Source: Molossus alvarezi | Taxonomy: Eukaryota; Chordata; Mammalia; Chiroptera; Molossidae | Direction of reading: 5' to 3' | DNA: 64,000 nucleotides | Assembly: GCA_037176705.1 (NCBI GenBank) | Contig: CM073890.1 | Coordinates: 93,114,591 to 93,178,590, forward strand | Part shown: piece after piece, positions 57,600 through 64,000 of the stretch | How positions within the stretch are numbered: position 1 is the first letter of the stretch | Layout of the letters: every line of letters begins with the position of its first letter | Notes under the pieces: model-generated | Database searches by the model: none | Seen by the model: the letters and a program-made list of their open reading frames with translations, nothing else | Told to the model about the DNA's origin: nothing | Position numbers and translations under genes: made by a program

Positions 57600-58774
57600 C
57601 CCTTGAATCAAAAAATAAGATAAAGATGGCACCCGGGTAATGAATTCATTTTCTGCTTAAGTTATATCAGAAGAGTTTTCATATTTTGTAACATCAGAAC
57701 CTTTTCAGAGTAGGAGAGTTTTTTCCAGTGGTCCTGAGTAATTCTCCAAACTTGTCCTTTGCCGTGTGAAGTGCTCTGTAGAACCTGTCCAGTATTGGAC
57801 TAGAAAAGCATAACTCATGTTTATCTTTCACCCAAGAAGATGACAATATTATTGGAAACCACTAAAATTAGAGTCTGTCCAACACTAAGGGGTTACTTGA
57901 AGGCTTGTAGAGAACCCTTTTCAAGGTCTGATTCGGGACACTGTGATGCAATGCACACCACTGGTATCAAAACTAAAGCAGCGATGTCCCCTCCTTTGCT
58001 TTTCTGAATCCATGGCCATAATAAGGAAATACTATGTCTCTCTGTCAATATGCCCTTTACGGGGTCATCTGGCACAAGTAACAAGATGACCTCAAATGAT
58101 TTGAAATTTAAGTAGAAAGTCTTTGGAAAGAAAATGTAATATTGTCTCAGCAAGTGTCCAAATTCCTTTCTTATTCGCAATAGCCTAAAAAAGACTGTCT
58201 AGTTAATTATGATGAATTCACCTCATTTCTTTCTCAATGTGAGACAAAATTCAAACCACTGATTAGTGAGCTGTCTCAGAAGAAATGGAGATAGCAAATT
58301 GACCCCTTGCCCCATTTATAATGGTGGTAATAATATGTACCACACAGGGAAGATGTGAGGCTTAAATAGATAAAGCAGATATATTTTGCAAAATGCCAGA
58401 TCATAGATCATCATGGTTACTATGATTCCTCTTAATATCACCACCATCATCATGTCATCATTAATTATCATATGCCATGTGCCAGGCCCATATTCAAATA
58501 CTGAAGGCAGAATCATATTCATTTGTGGAGTTTCATAATCCCTAGGAGATACTTAGCCATTAAAAATTGATGATACAATTGTTCTGAAAGGAAAAGGTTT
58601 TAAGTTCACCATATTACAGGTTGTTGGGAAAGAATTTATTAATTGAATAGTCTAGGAAATGGGTGACTAAATAATCTTTTTAAAAATATTCAACCTGAAT
58701 ATTTATATACATAGGAAATATGAAATATGATGTTGTAAAAAGTCAACCTAAATGTGGATTAAGAAACAAAGACA
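57600..58774. other. Intronic DNA, nothing recognised
   Basis: No exon or confident repeat. A 95-codon minus-strand frame at 57893-58180 has no domain. Confidence 0.4.
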
Positions 58775-59163
58775 GCCCTGGAGGGTTTGGCTTGGTGGTT
58801 AGAGTGTCGGCCCTGGAACCAAAGGGTCTCGAGGTCGATTCCGGTCAAGGGCATGTATCTCCTTGCAGTTTGTCCCTGGCCCTGGTTGGGGTCACGTGGG
58901 AGGCAACCAATTGATGTGCCTCTCACACGTGGATGTTTCTCTCTCTCTATCCCCCCTCTTCCCACTCTATCTGAACATAAATGGAAAAATATCCTCAGGT
59001 AAACATTTAAAAAGAAAGAGAGAGAGAAGGAAGGAAGGAAGGAAGGAAGGAAGGAAGGAAGGAAGGAAGGAAGGAAGGAAGGAAGGAAGGAAAGAAAGAA
59101 GGAAAGAAGGAAAGAAAGAAGGAAAGAAAGAAGGAAAGAAAGAAGGAAAGAAAGAAGGAAAGA
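58775..59163 (+). mobile_element. VES-type SINE (older subfamily) with expanded microsatellite tail
   Basis: VES body at 58775-59012 ('gagggtttggcttggtggtt', 'gattccggtcaagggcatgt', 'gaaaaatatcctcaggtaaa'), followed directly by the purine microsatellite. Flanking repeats 'aagaaacaaagaca' (58761-58774) and 'aagaaggaaagaca' (about 59164-59177) lie outside the microsatellite, so the repeat tract sits inside the insertion and grew from its A-rich tail. Confidence 0.88.
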
Positions 59164-59175
59164 AAGAAGGAAAGA
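59013..59175 (+). repeat. (GGAA)n/(GAAAGAAG)n microsatellite
   Basis: A block of about 18 clean GGAA/AAGG units (59027-59092), followed by a higher-order pattern of aaagaaaga/aggaaag units to 59175. It gives long Lys/Glu/Gly or Ser/Phe/Leu frames on both strands that are artefacts. Confidence 0.95.
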
Positions 59176-59509
59176 CACATTTTGGAACAGAAAAGGATCT
59201 GAGTTGTTAACCAAATTTTGGGTCAGGTGCTGGCCAGAGTTTGCACCTTTTCGACTCCACCAGCAGATGGTGCTGTGAAGTAGAATAAGGCCTGCCCAGA
59301 GAAGAGCATCCTTGTGCTGAGCTCAGAATGACTTAACCACAATGTAAGGGAATCTTTATATTTGTTTGTATTGTTGTTTGTTTACTTATTTTCTATTTGA
59401 TCCACTGGGAATGACTTGGGAAAACATTTTTTTAAATAATTATTTTATTTCAAATATTATTTTATGTTTCATAAAGTACTTTTAGATAACATCTGTTTTT
59501 ATGTCATTT

Positions 59510-59690
59510 TCATAATAACACTTCAGCAAGGTAGGCAAGTCCTGGCATCCCTAATTTCTTGACTAATTTGAGACTCATAGAGATTATTCAAAAGGCTCAG
59601 CTTCTTATAGTTAGTAGGTAATGGTGGTAAGATTTGAATGCTGTATTTCTGACCCCAAGCCCAGCAAACTTCTTTTACACTTTTACATTA
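59510..59690 (-). mobile_element. MIR-like SINE
   Basis: The + strand 'agttagtaggtaatggtggt' (59610) and 'aagatttgaatgctgtattt' (59629) match the reverse complement of the MIR core. Confidence 0.55.
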
Positions 59691-60348
59691 CACTTCATTT
59701 TACCTTTATAAAATGAAATGCAAGTGTCAGCAATATGAGTTTTTAAGTTCACTGAATTTAGAAATATTTGAATGAACATCACTTAGAGCAAGATTTTTAA
59801 CTTCATGGGTACGATGTCTTAAGTGGTTAAGAGAGTTCTGAAAACATTTCGCCTTAGTAAGCATCTCAAAGAAGAGCTTCATAATATAAACTTTAACAAG
59901 ATGAAATAAAATGCAGTTATAATTTTTTCTTTGTTTACAAATCTAATTCTTTGTAAGTAATTGTAAATACCAAGCTCTAAAAGTCTTAGCAATCAAATGT
60001 TCTGAACGTATTTTAAAAGAATTAATACTTAATTAAAAAAACAGTTTATATTGTAATAGACAAGAAAAATATATTGATTCTGTTTTGTTCATATATTTTC
60101 ACTGTGAAAAAGTTGTTCTAGTAACTTACATGTGTATCCACTAGAGAGACAAACTGTCACAATTTCTGTGGAGCTGAAGGGTGTCTTGAGCCTCGGGACT
60201 TTCAGCACTAAAGCTGGGTCAGTCCTAGGCAAACCAGGACAGTTGGTCACACTAGCACACACATATAATATTTTATTCTTTATATATATGTATAATTTAT
60301 TAGTTTTTTTTTTTCTAATAACTTGAATCATTTTGCACAATGCTGCCT
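59691..60348. other. Intronic DNA, nothing recognised
   Basis: AT-rich, with no exon or confident repeat. Confidence 0.4.
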
Positions 60349-60360
60349 ATAGCAACCTTT

Positions 60361-60592
60361 TTTTTTTTTTTATCCTCACCCAAGGACATTTTTCCATTTT
60401 TTGTTCAGATAGTGTGGGAGGGAGAGAGAAACATTGATGCGAAAGGCACACATCCAGTGGTTGCCACCTGCATGACCCAACAAGGGCCAGGGACAAACAG
60501 CAACCAAGGTACGCGCCCTTCGCAGGAACTGAACCCTGGTCTTTCTAGACCGCAGGCCAACGCTTTAATTGCTGAGCCAAACCAGCCAGGGC
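60361..60592 (-). mobile_element. VES-type SINE (younger subfamily, diverged)
   Basis: T run, then 'tatcctcacccaaggacat', 'cgcaggaactgaaccctgg' and 'gagccaaaccagccagggc' at the right. Target duplications 'atagcaaccttt' (60349-60360) and 'atagcgaccatt' (60593-60604), two mismatches. Confidence 0.94.
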
Positions 60593-60814
60593 ATAGCGAC
60601 CATTTTTGATGAATAAATGTGCTAAACTAAGCCAGCATACTAATATATATTTTAAATATTTAATCTCAGTTTTACACATTTCTTACTGTCTCACTTTGTT
60701 GTCACTATGTATTCTAAAACCCTTTAAGTACTATTAGTAAAAAAGAAAATATCAGTCAACCAACTTCCTGAGAATTTATAAAATGTATTTCCTAAGTATA
60801 GTCTAGTTTAAAAA

Positions 60815-61395
60815 AAATTTTTTTTAATTATAGTCGGCATGCAATATTGTGTTAGTTTCAGGTATATCACATAGTAATTAGACACTTATATATCTTATGA
60901 AGTGATCACATTAAGTCTAGTACCCATCTGGCATCATATGTAGTTATTACAATATTATTGGCTATATTCCCTATGCTGTACATTATACCCCTATGACTAA
61001 TTTTATAACTGGCAGTTTATAAGAATTCTTAATCTCTTTGACTTTTTTTTGTCCATTCCCCCACCCCCACATCTGGCAATCATCATTTTGTTTCTATTTT
61101 GTTTTGATTATTATTTTGTTTTGTTTTTTAGATTTCACATATTAATGAAATCATCTGGTATTTGTCTTTCTCTGTCTCATACTTCATTTAGCATAATACC
61201 TTCTAGGTCCATCCATGTTGTTTCAAATGGTGAGATTTTATCCTTTTTATGGCTGAGTAATATTCCATTGTAAGTATATGCCACATCTTTTTGATCCATT
61301 TGTCTCTCAATGGACACCTGAGTTGTTTCAAAATCTTGGCGATTGTAAGTAATACTGCAGTGAACATTTGGAGGAATAAAGTACATGGTCTTTTA
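60815..61395 (-). mobile_element. Old L1 3' UTR/ORF2 end (L1MA-like)
   Basis: The + strand 'attgtgttagtttcaggtat' (60846), 'ttagcataataccttctagg' (61189), 'ccatccatgttgtttcaaat' (61210) and 'gctgagtaatattccattgt' (61252) are the reverse complement of the L1MA-type 3' region. Confidence 0.85.
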
Positions 61396-61410
61396 AATTT
61401 AAACAGAAGT

Positions 61411-61639
61411 GCCCTGGCCTGTTTGGCTCAGCCCATGGACCAGAGAGACCTGGGTTCGGTTCCAGCTAAGGGCACGGTTGAGTTTGCCCCTGGCCCCGGT
61501 TGGGATCGTGTGGGTGGCAACCAGTCAATGTGTCTCTCTTATGTCGATGTTTCTCTCTCTGTCTCTTTCTCCCCCTCCCCCTCCCGCTCTATCTGAAGAT
61601 AAATGCAAAAATGTCCTCGGGTAAGGATAAAAAAATAAA
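61411..61639 (+). mobile_element. VES-type SINE (younger subfamily, head deletion)
   Basis: 'gccctggcctgtttggctca' continues directly to 'gcccatggaccagagagacc', lacking some 15-20 bases of the usual tRNA-like head. The B box 'gggttcggttccagctaagg' is kept. Target duplication 'taaacagaagt' at 61400-61410 and 61640-61650. Confidence 0.94.
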
Positions 61640-61650
61640 TAAACAGAAGT

Positions 61651-63016
61651 ACTCTACTGGATAAGGATTAGAGTAGGTGATCAATCAATAATGGATTAAA
61701 GGAGATAGAAGTGCACTTTTCTCTCATGTACCAGAAGGCCTGGGAAGACAGCGCAGGGCTGGCAGGGACCTGATGCCATCGGAGACCCAGGCCTCCTCCC
61801 CACTCTTACCCTGGGTGTCATGTCTGAGGTGGCTACTGAGATTCCAGCCATCACTGCCACATTCCGGTCGGTGAGAAGGGGAAAGGGAAAGAGAATCGCG
61901 TTCAACATTTCGATGTCAGCCAGAATTCAGGCATATAGCCACATCCAAATGCAACTAATGCTGTAAAATATAGAGTTTATTCTGAGTGGCCCTGTGTGTC
62001 ATTAAAACCAGAATTCTATTACTTAAAAAAAGAGGAAAAATGGATATCAGGGAATAATTAAAAGTCCTTTAAGCACCTATCCAGACTTACTACTATAGCA
62101 TATTAAATTACTACTTTTGTAACCCAAACATACTTTATTTTCTTCTGTTTGTTTATTCTCTGCCTTCAACATATGATTCTTGTAAAAAAATGTAAAGTTC
62201 ACTTATATTTAACTTGTCAGCATATGTGTTTGCATATATCTTGGCTTGCATCATCTTGATTCCCTTGAACAGACATAATTCATGCTGAAATGTGGAAAAG
62301 AATTGAGAGCATTCTTAACTCTCTGCTTAAGGCTGAGTCCAATATTTCTTCTTCCAGCTAAGCATTCAAGTCATATAGACGATAGCTAAACAGGGGTTTG
62401 CATGTGACCACTGTGCCTACAATCTTGAATTATGTCATCTCCAAGGGTCTGAGACTGTCCTATGACCTCATAACTGAAACTTCCTTTGAGAGACATCAGC
62501 CTGGTTTTGTGAGTCTCACAAGTAGGATGAAGCTATACTGATACCATGAGTATCCTCAAAGATTCCTAGATTCATAGAATTTTATTGCTAAAAGGTATGG
62601 AGTCCAACTCCCTCCTTTTCCTGAGAAGACCCAGAGGAGTTAAGTAACTTGTCTAAGGACATCAAGCTATTTAGTTGCAAAAAGGAACCTTGATAATTAC
62701 TCCTGGCCCAATTCTCCAAATGTCATGAACAAGATGTGACCTGTGCTTGTTCAGGCCCTATCTTTAGGTGGACACATAATCACAGTGATTTCACCAGATT
62801 TCCCATTGACATTCAGAAGCAGCTTTGTGATGTTCTAGCAGCCCTGCATAACCTCTGCAGGAGGAGAACAGTGATGCGGTAGTGAGTTACCACCCCATCT
62901 GCCAGGTAAAGGAGCTTGACTGTCCCCTCCTCCCTGTGTAGTAAGAGAATGGGATGTTTGTTAAAGGCAAGAATCATTGTTTCTTTTCAAGATTTGTAGA
63001 TCTTCCAAATAACAGT
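61651..63016. other. Intronic DNA with old unassigned repeat
   Basis: About 62560-62690 resembles a common old mammalian repeat ('ccagaggagttaagtaactt' wording). Nothing else recognised, and no exon. Confidence 0.4.
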
Positions 63017-63032
63017 CCTAAGCCATTTCTTT

Positions 63033-63292
63033 CTTTTCTTTTTTTTTTTTATCCTCACCTGAGGACATTTTTCCATTTTTTATTCAGATACAGCAGGAAG
63101 GAGAGAGAGGAAGAGAGAGAAAGAGAGAGAAACATCGATGTGAAAGGGACACATCGAGTGGCCACCACCCACACAACCCAACCAGGGCCGGGGACAAACT
63201 GCAGCCAAGGTACATGCCCTTAGCGGGAACCGAACCCCGGTCTCTGTGGACCGCAGGCTGACACTCTAACTGCTGAGCCAAACTGGCCAGGG
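63033..63292 (-). mobile_element. VES-type SINE (younger subfamily)
   Basis: T run, 'tatcctcacctgaggacat', 'agcgggaaccgaaccccgg', 'gagccaaactggccagggc'. Perfect 16-base target duplication 'cctaagccatttcttt' at 63017-63032 and 63293-63308. Confidence 0.97.
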
Positions 63293-63389
63293 CCTAAGCC
63301 ATTTCTTTAGGTGTCATATGTATCTGGAGAACTCAGATAATTCTTTTTTTTCTTTTTTCACATTACATAGGACAGACAGATGTATGCAC

Positions 63390-63500
63390 TCATAGAATCA
63401 TCAAATTGGAAGGGACCTAGAGATCATTATTTTCTCAATTTCTTGATTTCTCAGTTGCAAAAACTTACCCCAGAGAGATGGACTGACTTAGCCAAGATCA
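63390..63500. mobile_element. Ancient mammalian repeat, family not assigned
   Basis: 'catagaatcatcaaattgga' followed by 'agggacctagagatcatta' and 'gactgacttagccaagatca' is a widespread old motif order. Name not recalled. Confidence 0.45.
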
Positions 63501-63689
63501 TATTTTTTCCTTATGATTTATTGAAAGCCAAAGCTTAAAATAATTCCATAGTTTGTTTCTGATAGTAACTCTTTTATTTAAATAGTAGACTATGATCTGA
63601 AAATTAATTGCCTGCTTTACATGAGAATAGAAAAGTGTGGAGTTGCTCCAAAACCTTTTTAGATTTAAAATCACATGACATGGGCTAGG

Positions 63690-64000
63690 TTTATAAAATA
63701 TTTTATTTACAAAAATAGTCAATAAAATTAATACAAAACCATTTTACAATATAACTTATATAACTATCTTCTCAAAAAAGTGACATTTGATTATAACACA
63801 TAAACTACATTTATATTTGTTAAGTCACATTGTAGTATAAATACATTTCATCATCATTTTTTTATAATAAGGTACATGCCAATAACAATGAACAATGGAC
63901 AACAAACGTTATTTCATTATTCTTCCAATGTAAAAGTCATCTCTGGCCAAAACAAAATTAACCATAGAAAAGTAAAACAATTGTCCTTCTGTTCAACAAC
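63690..64000 (-). promoter_or_regulatory. Possible 3' UTR end and poly(A) signal of an antisense gene
   Basis: Reading leftward on the minus strand from 64000, the sequence is AT-rich without repeats I recognise, contains several ATTTA/TATTTAT-type motifs, and reaches 'gtaaataaaatattttataa' with AATAAA at 63702-63707, followed by T/G-containing sequence. In human, PTX3 lies inside VEPH1 in antisense orientation with its 3' end facing VEPH1 exon 1, which fits this position and strand. No coding sequence of PTX3 is in the window, so the assignment is inference. Confidence 0.35.

Larger units (their letters stand above)
51168..64000 (+). other. VEPH1: VEPH1 intron after coding exon 3, incomplete
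   Basis: Starts 'gtatgg' in phase 1 and runs off the window, so at least 12.8 kb long. It contains young VES insertions, an old L1 split by a MER2/Tigger element, microsatellites and, at the far right, a possible antisense gene end. Confidence 0.85.

Noticed and set aside
58863..59210. Lys/Glu/Gly-rich open frame of 115 codons and its Ser/Phe antisense
   Set aside because: Produced by the GGAA microsatellite.
51168..63689. Further VEPH1 exons or PTX3 coding sequence
   Set aside because: I looked for the expected continuation of VEPH1 after the phase 1 donor and for pentraxin motifs on the minus strand and found neither.

Overview
This is mammalian nuclear DNA, and almost certainly from a bat. 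It is AT-rich and intron-dominated, and it carries a dozen or more copies of the tRNA-derived VES-type SINE, which is specific to bats. Alongside these are LINE-1, MIR, L2, hAT, Tigger and mariner fossils. I see no operons, plasmid or phage features.

The only protein-coding gene I can support is the 5' part of VEPH1 (ventricular zone expressed PH domain containing 1, the vertebrate relative of Drosophila melted), on the + strand. Three coding exons are present: 23130-23267 (start codon, residues 1-46), 40157-40372 (residues 47-118) and 50993-51167 (residues 119-176 plus one base). Their phases (0, 0, 1) and splice sites join into one uninterrupted frame. A 157-base 5' UTR with two short upstream ORFs precedes the start codon. 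The rest of the gene, including the C-terminal PH domain, must lie beyond 64000. Two CpG-enriched segments (about 13.85-14.35 kb and 18.43-18.99 kb), each with a good splice donor, are candidate first exons or promoters. At the right edge, the minus strand has the form of a 3' UTR end with a poly(A) signal. By synteny I suspect the end of PTX3, which in human lies inside VEPH1 on the opposite strand, but this is unproven.

Layout: 0-13 kb is upstream DNA filled with old L1 pieces, a U6 snRNA pseudogene, an internally deleted younger L1, a 51-bp minisatellite and a hAT element. 13.8-23 kb holds the candidate promoters, MIRs, a Tigger fossil and two copies of one hAT family. 23.3-40.2 kb (intron) contains L2, a nearly full-length but dead L1 (30.4-35.7 kb) and a short 5'-truncated L1. 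40.4-51 kb (intron) contains VES copies, including a close head-to-head-type inverted pair, and a mariner MITE. 51.2-64 kb (intron) has more VES copies, an old L1 hit by a MER2/Tigger element that keeps the start of its transposase, and microsatellites.

I found no convincing new biological system. The more unusual items are the U6/L1 double insertion at one target, the internally deleted L1 with intact target-site duplications, the VES inverted pair, the 51-bp minisatellite that keeps a reading frame open, and the segregation of two VES subfamilies along the window.
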